This document shows, one piece after another, positions 52,505 to 63,632 of a stretch of DNA of 64,000 nt; position 1 is the first letter of the stretch, and every line of letters begins with the position of its first letter. Origin of the DNA: Arenicola marina. Lineage: Eukaryota; Annelida; Polychaeta; Arenicolidae. Position numbers and translations under genes: made by a program. The stretch is from NCBI GenBank assembly GCA_964019135.1, contig OZ025252.1:48210959-48274958 (forward strand). Direction: 5' to 3'. Under the pieces are notes generated by a model. That model saw only the letters and a list, made by a program, of their open reading frames with translations, made no database searches and was not told where the DNA came from.

Positions 52505-53150
52505 TAGGCAACCATTATACCCTGTCTAGGCAGCCTTTACAGCCGGTCTAGGCAGCCGTTATACCCGGTCTAGGCAGCCGTTATACCCCCACTAGGCAGC
52601 CGTTATACCTGGTCTAGGTAGCTGTTATACCTGGTCTAGGCAGCCGTTATACCCGGTCTAGGTAGCCGTTAAATCCGGTCTAGGCAGCTGTTATACTTAG
52701 TCTAAGTAGCCGTTATACCCGGTCTAGGCAGCTGTTATACCCGGTCTAGGTAGCCGTTATACCCGGTCTAGGCTGCCGTTATACCCGGTCTAGGCAGCCG
52801 TTATACCCGGTCTAGGTAGCCGTTATATCCGGTCTAGGCAGCTGTTATACCCGGTCTAGGTAGCCGTTATACACGGTCTGGGCTGCCGTTATATCCGGTC
52901 TAGGCAGCCGTTATACCCGGTCTAGGTAGCCGTTATACCCGGTCTAGGCTGCCGTTATACCCGGTCTAGGCAGCCGTTATACCCGGTCTAGGTAGCCGTT
53001 ATACCCGGTCTAGGCAGCTTTTATACCCGGTCTAGGTAGCCGTTATACCTGGTCTAGGCTGCCGTTATACCCGGTCTAGGCTGCCGTTATACCCGGTCTA
53101 GGCAGCTGTTATTCCCGGTCTAGGCAGCCGTTATACCCGGTCTAGGCAGC
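52505..53150. repeat. Minisatellite, 22-bp unit
   Basis: About 29 copies of GGTCTAGGCAGCCGTTATAC plus CC, with CAG/TAG/CTG variants alternating in places with a three-unit rhythm. Intergenic. Confidence 0.93.
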
Positions 53151-54481
53151 CACGTGGGGTCATCCAGTCACTTTGACCGCGCTGAGTACAGTCGGCCACA
53201 GAGACCTCATTGCCGGAAGAATGCCAAAGGACCCTGGCGAAGGAATGCAAAACCACCCGAAGAATAGTTTTGCCCGATACTCGGTGCTTGGCGGAGAAGA
53301 ATTCTGACAATGGCACGCGCGGAGACAGAGCAGGATTGTCGAGGACATAAAACTGTCGTGTGACAACATGTGTCATTGTTCACGCCATGAAGGCAGCTGT
53401 GGTCCGCTAGGGACTCACATAGCTACACATGTACCTCCACTGGCATTGGTGCAGGAGGCAGCAAACGAATGCGTTATCTAACATGGACTCAAGCAGGGTA
53501 GTCCGTTTTATTAACACAAGCTTATCTAGGGAATACAAAGACACTCCAAACGCCAGACAGTCATTCACCGAGAAGGTGTGGCTTCATATAACTGATTACA
53601 GGAGTCTCGGCCTTGCTATTACTGACATGTGGAATCCAACGGCCACAGTAATCGTCTCGGGCATCACCTCCGGGACTAAATAAGACTTGTGTAGGTTTAA
53701 TTACTTTGTTCAGACCATAAATATGTCCATTCAATTATAAGTAATCATGGTCGAAAGTGTTCGTCCCGATGGCTCACCCCAAAATCTAAAACTACACATC
53801 TCGGCCATGACATACCAGACGATATGTCAGCTTGTGGTGATAACTGTTTGATCGGTGCTTGTCAGATCATGCTCCCTTGTTCCTTATCAGTGGTGTAGAT
53901 CTTAGAAACAGAAGGACACAGACGTCAGCATGTGACATGTGAACGTCCCTAATGATGTGTATTAGACTCTTGACAGTTATTTACACCTAAGGTACGGCTT
54001 AGCGTCTCAATGTTTGGCGCCCATGTGACAAGGAACAATTTTAGAGTAACTGTTTCTAGTAATTTTGATATATGACTGGTGGCAATGTTCACATGACTAT
54101 AATGTCTATCACACGACACTCGAGAGAAAACATGTCCTTTTGGTGTGCACATTACTTGAAAGAATGTGATTTTATGAGGTAATCAAACGGCAACCAGGAG
54201 ATTAAATGTAATAAGAGCTCGTGTCTTGGCCACCTGCCCCGAAGGCTGGCCAGCAGGTGTCTGTATGACTCACGGTACGTCATTACTGACATCATAGGGC
54301 CATACAGGGCGCGCAGAATATCAGTATTCTGTGTTTTTTTGCTCATTTTTTTCTTCTACAAACATATGTATTGATCGACAAAGCAAGGTTCGTGTATGGT
54401 AGACGCCAGACATGTCCCTTACCCGGTGTCCAGCGGGCTTGCGTTGGCAGTGTGATACCTTACGTACGGCGCGACAACGTC
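53151..54481. other. Sequence upstream of gene B
   Basis: Unique, no coding exon supported. The promoter and 5' UTR of gene B are expected here but no core element can be defended. Confidence 0.5.
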
Positions 54482-54566
54482 ATGTGCGTTTCCCAGCGCG
54501 TCCACGCAGTTACCATAGCAACGGTAACACTAGCCATGTTTAGTGTGTTGCCTCTGCATGCACAAG
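54482..54566 (+). CDS. Gene B exon 1: start codon and signal peptide
   Basis: The ATG at 54482 is the first in its open frame. It encodes MCVSQRVHAVTIATVTLAMF then SVLPLHAQ, a fair signal peptide, and ends before GTAAGG in phase 1 as in gene A exon 1. The donor and the following 30 nt or so are the seed of the array at 54567-55310. Confidence 0.7.
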
Positions 54567-56452
54567 GTAAGGCAATATATCAAGCAATATATCAACTTGT
54601 TAACTTAAAAAGGTAAGGCAATATATCAAGCGATATATCAACTTGTTAACTTAACAAGGTAATGCAATATGTCAAATTGTTAAGGTAACAAGGTAAGGCA
54701 ATATATAAACTTGTTCATGTATCAAGGTAAGGCAATATATCAAGTTGCTAAGGTATCAAGGTAAGGCAATATATCAACTTGTTAAGGTAACAAGGTAAGG
54801 CAATATATCAACTTGTTAGGGTATCAAGGTAAGGCAATATATCAACTTGTTAAGGTATCAAGGCTAGGCAATATATCAACTTGTTAACTTAACGAAGTAA
54901 GGCAATATATCAAGCACTATATCAACTTGTTAACTTAACGAAGTAAGGCAATATATCAAGCACTATATCAACTTGTTAACTTAACGAAGTAAGGCAATAT
55001 ATCAAGCACTATATCTACTTGTTAACTTAACGAAGTAAGGCAATATATCAAGCACTGTATCTACTTGTTAACTTAACGAAGTAAGGCAATATATCAAGCA
55101 CTATATCAACTTGTTAACTTAACGAAGTAAGGCAATATATCAACTTGTTAAGGTAACAAGGTAAGGCAATATATCAACTTGTTAAGGTATCAAGGCTAGG
55201 AAATATATCAACTTGTTCACTTAACGAAGTAAGGCAATATATCAAGCACTATATCAACTTGTTAATGTATCAAGGTAAGGCAATATATCAAGCAATATAT
55301 CAATTTGTTATCAAGCTCACTGTATGTTCTGGTAAATGCCACATTTGATATCAATGTACAATAGTAGCCTGGGCCCAAGGAACCCTACGAAACATATATA
55401 TATAATTTCTATCTTGCTTGTGTAATTGTCGGGCCCAGCTAATATCATGGTTAGAGCGGTATTGTTGATATGTTCATGCTTAAGACTTGAACAAGAAAAG
55501 TTGAAAATATATTGGACTTGTAGACCTTGATGTAATTGTATGTTTAGGCTAGATTAGGTGTTCGCTGGAGAATGAACGCTGGTGTGTGGCGTTACCTGTT
55601 GTACCCCTTACATCAACACCATGATACTGACGCCAGATTAAACAGACATCCGTCTAGGAATATGTCTAGACATGGGTATCATAGGTGTCATCAGCGAACT
55701 GCTGGAATCAACATGGCGGGGGTAGAGTATATATGGCCCCTGTAGCAGTCTCGCTTGTGGTAAGGCAGGCGAAATGTGGGCCACGACCGACCAGTTCTGG
55801 TCGTTATCTCAGTCTCAATAGCTACGAGGATAACTTCTCTGCTGTAGATCCCGCGTGCATTGGTGACGTCATAGGGTCTGACGTTATTTACCGTCCTAAT
55901 CACGTGACATCAAGCGTGAACGACGAAGCTTTCCTGGCCGTCACCAAGGGAACCATTGACTGTCATGGCGTCATCGAGGTCAGAGTTCACTTCCTAAATC
56001 ATCCAACATCTGTTATGTAATCTGCGTCATGCGTGAGCTCTACACCAATTTAAATTATAATATTCTCGTTCTGGTGAAGTTGTACAGAAAGAATATTGCC
56101 CCATGTGCCCCCTTCTTCAGAGAAAGGGGGCCACTTGCCCTTTTTGCACCCTGTGCCCCCCCCCCCCTCCTGGATCCGCCACTGTATATCACTTCAACTA
56201 TCAACTACTGCGACCAGATTTCAATTGGTATTATTAGATACCCGCACTTTCATTACAAGAACTGGTCCGACTCGTTATTAAAGTTGCATATCGAGCCCTT
56301 TTCTGCCATAACTAAAAGAGGTCAAAATACAAACAAAAATTAGTCCTTGAATCGTCCAAAATTTCTTTGTTATGGCGAAAATCGCCGTCGTGTCGATCAG
56401 TTCTGTTTGCGTGTGTGTTTGTTTGTTGTTTCTTATGTCGGTGTGTTCGGTG

Positions 56453-56487
<35 letters not shown>

Positions 56488-59400
56488 GTGTCTGTCTGTC
56501 TGTCTGTCTGTCTGTAGACGCATTATCTGTCGAATGCCTAAAGATACCGTTCTCTTCTTTTACCAAAACATTCCGACAGCCAATCGACAGGTCAAGTTCG
56601 TGAATGGGCAATATAACTCAAAGGTCAAGGTCACGATGACGTCATACGTCCAAAACACATTTTTCGCTCTAGCTCTCTTAATATTGCAGTTAGAGAGCCG
56701 CAATTAGTGTCAAAATACTCAGCTCCTCAAAATCTTTCGCATCACTGACAACAGATTTGACGTAGAATGAAAGGTTTTCGCGTCACAGCCTCTTGAAAAT
56801 TGCAAATTTTGGATTTTTAATTTGTTTTTATCAAGTTTGAGATATCGACTCCGCCTTCTGCACAGACAATGCCACGGCCCACCGTCAGGCTAAGTTCGTA
56901 GATGGGCCGTGTAGGTCAAAGGTCAAGGTCACAGGAATTTTTCGAATTTCGCTTAACCATTGAAAGATAGGACCAAAAAACGGAAAAATCGCTAAACGAC
57001 ACCTTGCGTGAGACATGACATTAGTTTTTGGGCCAAAGCACTATATTAATCAAGGTCACGCTTCCAAGGTCAAGGTCACAACAAGGTCAAGGTCACGAAT
57101 CTTGTTTTTCTTCGTAGCTCCGTTAATATTGGCTCCAGAGATCCGCGGGTTGTCTCACGGTATTCTTCTTAGAGAGGCACAAAAGACGTGTGGTCTCAGA
57201 TTTCACCTCACATTTATAGGTTTCGAGCTATTGGATGGTTAAATTTGACCCGAATAAAAATGGAGAAAAATCGCTGTGCCTAAATAAATGCAGATAGACA
57301 TCCTTTATGTCGTGGAATAGGTACCAATATTACTGACATCATGTGTGCCAAATGCCTTTCAAAACAGACGAGTGCGTTGCACGCAAAAAAACAAAGACAT
57401 TTAACATGGCCGATCCCATTATAAAGCTTCGATACGCCAAATGACTCACGGCGCGGGGACATTTCGGCCTATACTCTGTCAGTAATGCATGTACATAGTC
57501 GGCACTCGCTATATATATTCCAGTTGCACTTATCCCCAGATTTTCGTCTCCTTCTCAAGCTACGCTTGACGTTCTCGTCTGTCTGTCTGTCGTCACGATA
57601 ACTGTCGACCACTTGCAGCTATCGTTGTCAAACTTCGCCAACAGATGCCAGAAGTCTAATCTCAGGTCAAGTTCGTTGCCGGGTGAAATCGGTCAGACGT
57701 CAACGTCACTGTCATGTCATACGTCCAAAACACATTTCCCGGTCCAACTCGCTTAATATTACAGCTAGAAAAACGAAATTAGTGTCTATATACTTAGCCC
57801 CTGAATATATTTCTCGTTTTTGCCATCAAATTTTACGTAGGATCAATAGCTTTCACGCTACAGGCTTTGGACATTTTTTCACACAATTTTTTTTCCTTAA
57901 ATCTCAAAGCGATTGTCGCGAGACTTTCCAGGGACATTAAAGGTGCCGTATGTCAAAAATCATGGTGATCCCATCAATAATGTCGGTTTCCTAGGCGACG
58001 AAAGTCCCCATTATGAAATTTTCCAATGGAAGTTTTTGTCCCTCAGATTTCGACAACTTGCCATACAGGTATCTCAACGCCGCTTGGCAGGGACATTTGG
58101 TCCGCCACCTAGATAGATTACGCCAAAAATTACGGCGATCGAATTCGCAGTATTCGTTTCCAAGGCAACGGAAAATCCCATTATGAAAGATACACATTTT
58201 ACTTTTTTCCCTGTTTGGTGCAGTTATAATGCACATAGCCTCAAGCTACTTGGCACAGACTTCCTAGGTGTTGGCCTTATATATTATGTGGAAGATGAAT
58301 GCAATCGGACCGTTACTTTTTGTTTCCATAGCAAAGCAAAAATGGCCCAATGGTAAAAGATTTTTTTGAAATTGACCATGTGCCCAAAACATAGAAACCT
58401 ATAAGCCACGCAACTCATCTTTGACACAAAGATTACTTAAGATCGTATCTTAAAATCGATTATATTTCAACAACCTGGGTTAAGGGTCAAGGTCGTGACC
58501 TTGACTATTGTAAATGTCCGAAGAGACTTCAAAATGGTATAACGCTCAAAAATCGCCGTATTAGCACTTTTGCGTAAACAATCATTGCAATGGTGAACTA
58601 TACGGCTTTTCCCTTCTCCTATCGCAACACCCCCCTCCCGCACCGCCTTCTTCCTGCCCGCTAATACACACTCGCATGCAAGCTGTGAACCGCTACGCTG
58701 GCGCACACGGCTCAACTCACCCCTCCTCCCCTACCGCACATCCGTACCTATGTGCTGGTGGCCGATCCGCTGCCTGTCAGCAGCTTGCTGCATGGTGCTC
58801 TTATCGTAATGCGAGCGTACCCCCCAGTGACACCCCCCCCCCCCCTGCTATCCCCCCCAGACCCCAATTGAGGTCGAGATGACAGCAATGGCATCGGCAT
58901 GTAAAGCTGCGAAACGCTGTAATTTCTTAAATAATTGGCCCAGAAGATCCCGGTTTGATTTATTATGTTGCAGCGAGACGACCCCCATGCATCAGTCATG
59001 CGTCATCAGACATCTATTTGAGCCATAAGCTCTTAGCCGCCAGGGTGACTTGCCTTGTCTATATTTCACGCATGACAGACTGCCAAATGGAGTCTCTTAG
59101 CCTTGCCCGTGATATGAATTAACCGCAAGTTTTCAACTTAGTGGTAAACGTCATCAGTTTTTGTAGTTCGCGATGCTTTGTTATAAGTAGCAGTGACGCG
59201 ACAGAGTTCTGTGGTGTCCCGGGATAGACACATTTGCCACATCACAGCCAAATCCGCGATGTTTATTAGGTTTCTTAATTTAATCGCGTTTTCTGCAAAT
59301 TGTGATATATATATCGCCTGGGCTTTGATTGTGGCGGGAAAAGCTCGACAAGCAGGTTTAAGCTCTTCTATTGTCAAAAGGATAATTTTTCAGTAGTCTT

Positions 59401-62400
59401 AGAACATCAACTTGCTTTGAGAGATTTATACATACTTGTATTTACTGAATGTTTCCTTGCTTTGCCCGGGTCGTCTCTCGGTGTCCCCGATATGTCTGGT
59501 TAGCGCTGGGATATCTGGGTCGAAGCGGGCGTCGCGTGTCATCCAATCACAATGCAGGTCTGGCGGCCGGTAGGGGGCGCCGCCGACACCTACGTGCTGA
59601 TTGGTCAGAATCACCTGGATGAGGCATTCTGGGATGCCAATTGCTCAGTGTATCCGTATGGTAAGTCCGTGCTGCTTTGGTATAACTGTAACTATGACGA
59701 CTCTATCACTCGTTTCGACATATTGATTAACGTATTTACTATTTAAACAATTAGTTAATGGTTTAACAGTTTCGATTCAAAATCATACGGCTAAATTCTC
59801 TCATAAAACGAAATTTACCTTTAATTTTTTTATTTCCATTTAGTGTTATCACCATTTACGTATTTCCAGGCTGGATGTAAATGAGCTGCTTTAGAAAGGA
59901 AATAAAAGAATACGTACCATAACCTAAATACAGTTAAATGTCTTGTTCATATTGGGACCGGCAGCTCCGACGACCCTGCCGACAACCTCGACATGGACCA
60001 CGTCACCACTGACAACGGGGTGGACCAGCCAGACTGACGTCATCACCATGTCCACTGATGACGTCACTTCTGAGCCCGTGACATATGACGTCACTGGTAA
60101 CACCGTGACATACGTAGCTACTGATGTCACCGTGACATATGACGTCACAAGTGATACCACAACGAGTGACGTCACTAGTGATACTACTACGACTGACGTC
60201 ACTGATAGCACAATGACCCATGTCGTCTCAACGGACGATCTCTCGGCCACTACCCGTGGCACCACTGTAGATGACGTCACTACCTCCGTCACCACCGTAG
60301 ATGACGTCACTACCTCCGTCACTACTGAAGATGACCTGACCACCACGTTCCTCCCGACCACTGACGTCTTTACCACACAACCACCCCCATACATCGGAGG
60401 TGACGTGGTGCTTGAGATCTAATGTCTTCTGCCAATAATTAAACTATTTATGATTAAACTATTTTCGACGCATAAAAAAACCCATTTTGACATCTTTGAT
60501 CAAGTCATCCGGGTTGATTTATCTGACATTGTAACGTCTTGACCTTAGTCTCTCTAAAACTTTCTAATATTATTTATGTACAATTGAAACAAGCGTAGAA
60601 GCTTTGAGGACAACAATGTATTCTATGTTATCTCTTATCTTACAGAGGTGGTCAGCTTCCACATCCCGAACCAGGACCGACTTCCGGTTCAACCCGGAGA
60701 CATCTATGGATGGTGGGTAGTGTGTGGACCTAAAGGTTAGAAGGTGACATCCAGGAGATAAAACTAATGGGTCTGCATTCTAGTTGCAAAATTCTGACAC
60801 AAAAACATGAACATAAAACATTCGCTGACAGGAGGAAAATGAAAAGTCAAATCATTCCTAGGACCACACATATAGCTTTAATTAATTAATTAATTAATTA
60901 ATTAATCGGTTCAGAGCATCAATACGTTTCTATGCGAACGTCCATACAATTATAGCCTATCATGGCAGAAAATATTTGTCCTGACGGCACACCCCAAAGT
61001 CTAAGACTATACATGAACATACATTTTTCACTTGGTCGGCAAGATAATTTAGATGGGCTAATTTAAAGTGCACTAGGACTCGATGGTAAACTACTCTATG
61101 AAAACTTAATTAATTAGTTAATGATTCTGCCCAGGGTTGCCCAGGGCCGCCTAGCGAGTAACAAGACCTGTCCCAGAGTTTACCGGGTTAACACGGTGGC
61201 GCTGCCTAGCGAATGACAAGACCTATAACATGTCTCCCGTTCTGTACCAGGGTTGACCGGGGTAACACGCTAGCGCCGCCTAGCGAGTAACAAGACCTGT
61301 CCCAGGGTTGACCGGGGTAACACGGTGGCGCCGCCAACCGAGTGACAAGACCTATAACATGTCTCCCGTTCTGTCCCAGGGTTGACCGGGGTAACACGGG
61401 GGCGCCGCCTACCGAGTGACAAGACCTATAACATGTCTCCCATTCTGTCCCAGGGTTGACCGGGGTAACACGCTAGCGCCGCCTAGCGAGTAACAAGACC
61501 TGTCCCAGGGTAGACCGGGGTAACACGGTGGCGCCGCCTACCGAGTGACAAGACCTATAACATGCCTCCCGTTCTGCCCTAGGGTTGACCGGGGTAACAT
61601 GGTGGCGCCGCCTAGCGAGTGACAAGACCTATAACATGTCTCCCGTTCTGTCCCAGGGTTGACCGGGGTAACACGGTGGCGCCGCCAACCGAGTGACAAG
61701 ACCTATAACATGTCTCCCGTTCTGTCCCAGGGTTGACCGGGGTAACACGGGGGCGCCGCCTACCGAGTGACAAGACCTATAACATGTCTCCCGTTCTGTC
61801 CCAGGGTTGACCGGGGTAACACGGTGGCGCCGCCTACCGAGTGACAAGACCTATAACATGCCTCCCGTTCTGCCCCAGGGTTGACCGGGTTAACACGGTG
61901 GCGCTGCCTAGCGAATGACAAGACCTATAACATGTCTCCCGTTCTGTACCAGGGTTGACCGGGGTAACACGGTGGCGCCGCCAACCGAGTGACAAGACCT
62001 ATAACATGTCTCCCGTTCTGTCCCAGGGTTGACCGGGGTAAGACGGGGGCGCCGCCTACCGAGTGACAAGACCTATAACATGTCTCCCGTTCTGTCCCAG
62101 GGTTGACCGGGGTAACACGGTGGCGCCGCCTACCGAGTGACAAGACCTATAACATGCCTCCCGTTCTGCCCCAGGGTTGACCGGGGTAACATGGTGGCGC
62201 CGCCTAGCGAGTGACAAGACCTATAACATGTCTTCCGTTCTGCCCCAGGGTTGACCGGGGTAACACGGTGGCGCCGCCTACCGAGTGACAAGACCTATAA
62301 TATGTCTCCCGTCCTGTCCCAGGGTTGACCGGGGTAACACGGTGGCGCCGCCTAGCGAGTGGCAAGACCTATAACATGCCTCCCGTTCTGTCCCAGGGTT

Positions 62401-63632
62401 GACCGGGGTAACACGGTGGCGCCGCCTAGCGAGTGACAAGACCTATAACATGTCTCCCGTTCTGTCCCAGGGTTGACCGGGGTAACACGGTGGCGCCGCC
62501 AACCGAGTGACAAGACCTATAACATGTCTCCCGTTCTGTCCCAGGGTTGACCGGGGTAACACGACGGCGCCGCCTACCGAGTGACAAGACCTATAACATG
62601 TCTCCCGTTCTGTCCCAGGGTTGACCAGGGTAACACGGTGGCGCCGCCTAGCGAGTGACAAGACCTATACCATGTCTCCCGTTCTGTCCTAGGGTTGACC
62701 GAGGTACCACGGTGGCGCCGCCTAGCGAGTGACAAGACCTATAACATGTCTCCCGTTCTGTCCCAGGGTTGACCAGGGTAACACGGTGGCGCCGCCTAGC
62801 GAGTGACAAGACCTATAACATGTCTCCCGTTCTGTACCAGGGTTGACCGGGGTAACACGGTGGCGCCGCCTACCGAGTGACAAGACCTATAACATGCCTC
62901 CCGTTCTGCCCCAGGGTTGACCGGGGTAACACGGTGGCGCCGCCTAGCGAGTGACAAGACCTATAACATGTCTTCCGTTCTGCCCCAGGGTTGACCGGGG
63001 TAACACGGTGGCGCCGCCAACCGAGTGACAAGACCTATAATATGTCTCCCGTTCTGTCCCAGGGTTGACCGGGGTAACACGGTGGCGCCGCCTAGCGAGT
63101 GACAAGACCTATAACATGTCTCCCGTTCTGTCCCAGGGTTGGCCGGGGTAACACGGTGGCGCCGCCTACCGAGTGACAAGACCTATAACATGTCTCCCGT
63201 TCTGTCCCAGGGTTGACCGGGGTAACACGGTGGCGCCGCCTAGCGAGTGACAAGACCTATAACATGTCTCCCGTTCTGTCCCAGGGTTGACCAGGGTAAC
63301 ACGGTGGCGCCGCCTAGCGAGTGACAAGACCTATACCATGTCTCCCGTTCTGTCCTAGGGTGGACCGGGGTAACACGGTGGCGCCGCCTAGCGAGTGACA
63401 AGACCTATAACATGTCTCCTGTTCTGTCCCAGGGTTGACCGGGGTAACACGGTGGGTGTGACCGACACCCGGCTGTTGGCCTACGACGAGGGTCTCCCCA
63501 ACCTGGGCCTGGTGTTGGTTCTACCCTCAGCCTCCTGCCCCCTCACCGTCGGCAAGGAGTGCGCTTGGTTGCCAGGCACGGCCTCCACAGCAACAATAAG
63601 GGACTACTCGCTGCAGGCGATACTAAGCCAAG
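54482..63632 (+). CDS. Gene B: tandem paralogue of gene A (N-terminal part; runs off the right edge)
   Basis: Six exons (54482-54566, 55848-55978, 59504-59660, 59965-60399, 60646-60712, 63433-63632) join in phase to 1075 nt, i.e. 358 aa, and the last ends in phase 1 at a good donor. Five of them match gene A exons 1-5 in order, phase and motif. The fourth, a Thr-rich exon, has no counterpart in gene A. By analogy the cadherin repeats, membrane helix and tail should follow outside the window. Same strand and 5.6 kb behind gene A, so an unequal-crossover tandem duplicate is the simplest origin. The N-terminal domains have diverged well beyond allelic difference. Confidence 0.8.
54562..55310 (+). 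repeat. Array in gene B intron 1 repeating the donor region of exon 1, 34/50-bp units
   Basis: Units of AAG|GTAAGGCAATATATCA with ACTTGTTAAGGTATC or AAGCACTATATCAACTTG. The first copy is the real exon 1 donor (CACAAG|GTAAGG). Only about 4-6 exon bases are repeated, so derivation from the exon edge is less certain than for the others. Confidence 0.85.
55848..55978 (+). CDS. Gene B exon 2: N-terminal domain, first part
   Basis: Acceptor CTCTGCTGTAG, donor GTCAGA, phases 1/0. It encodes DPACIGDVIGSDVIYRPNHV, then NDEAFLAV and TIDCHGVIE, collinear with gene A exon 2 (both Cys, RPN.VT, DE.FLA, CHG). Confidence 0.83.
55979..59503. repeat. Gene B intron 2, rich in dispersed AGGTCA-bearing repeats
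   Basis: Related segments recur at about 56575-56710, 56860-56950 and 57590-57790: CAGGTCAAGTTCGT, then AAGGTCAAGGTCAC, ACGTCATACGTCCAAAACAC, CGCTTAATATT.CAG. Also (TCTG)n at 56455-56515 and a C-rich segment with GGATCCGCCACTG near 56150. No open reading frame typical of a transposase or reverse transcriptase was seen. The style is familiar from bivalve genomes (recollection, not a search). Confidence 0.6.
56455..56515. repeat. (TCTG)n microsatellite
   Basis: About fifteen TCTG/TGTC units with one TGTG interruption. Confidence 0.92.
59504..59660 (+). CDS. Gene B exon 3: N-terminal domain, QVWRP/YVLIGQN segment
   Basis: Acceptor TGTCTGGTTAG, donor GTAAGT, phases 0/1. It encodes RWDIWVEAGVACHPITMQVW, RPVGGAADTYVLIGQNHLDE and AFWDANCSVYPY. 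Homology to gene A exon 3 ([11 protein letters not shown]...YILVGQN) sets the start upstream of the first ATG. Unlike gene A exon 3, its 3' end has not been amplified into an array. Confidence 0.82.
59965..60399 (+). CDS. Gene B exon 4: Thr/Asp/Val-rich mucin-like exon
   Basis: Acceptor GGACCGGCAG, donor GTGACG, phases 1/1, exactly 145 codons, open throughout. It encodes APTTLPTTSTWTTSPLTTG then repeated DVT units (VTYDVTGNTVTYVATDVTVT, TTSDVTSDTTTTDVT, DDVTTSVTT) and ends TTQPPPYIG. The phases fit exons 3 and 5 of gene B. High Thr/Ser content suggests an O-glycosylated stalk inside the N-terminal domain. Because both phases are 1, skipping it would keep the frame, so it may be a cassette exon. 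Eight TGACGTCA octamers lie inside it. Confidence 0.72.
60646..60712 (+). CDS. Gene B exon 5: VQPGDIYGW segment
   Basis: Acceptor ATCTTACAG, donor GTGGGT, phases 1/2, 67 nt, same as gene A exon 4. It encodes EVVSFHIPNQDRLPVQPGDI and YGW. Confidence 0.83.
60713..61130. other. Gene B intron 5, unique start
   Basis: AT-rich, contains (ATTA)n at about 60879-60905. No gene seen. Confidence 0.55.
61131..63452 (+). repeat. Minisatellite, 74-bp unit ending in the acceptor and start of gene B exon 6
   Basis: About 31 copies of GTTGACCGGGGTAACACGGT, GGCGCCGCCTAGCGAGTGAC, AAGACCTATAACATGTCTCC, CGTTCTGTCCCAGG, with a few shorter units near the left end. Each carries a pyrimidine tract and CCCAG|G, and the first about 20 nt of exon 6 (GGTTGACCGGGGTAACACGG). 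The last copy merges into exon 6. Confidence 0.95.
63433..63632 (+). CDS. Gene B exon 6: end of N-terminal domain
   Basis: Acceptor TTCTGTCCCAG, donor GTCAGT, phases 2/1. It encodes VDRGNTVGVTDTRLLAYDEG, LPNLGLVLVLPSASC and WLPGTASTATIRDYSLQAIL. It is collinear with gene A exon 5. The acceptor and about the first 20 nt of the exon form the 3' end of the 74-bp unit repeated about 31 times upstream. The last copy runs into unique exon sequence and is taken as real. Confidence 0.82.

Noticed and set aside
48849-54481. tRNA or other RNA genes in the intergenic region
   Set aside because: No cloverleaf with A and B box could be found by reading; the only clear short stem (49070-49090) is too small to name.
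59943-59964. Treating the Thr-rich frame as a separate gene starting at its ATG
   Set aside because: A good acceptor at 59964 and phase 1/1 fit the neighbouring gene B exons exactly. A separate gene would lack a signal peptide and a stop in keeping with the donor.
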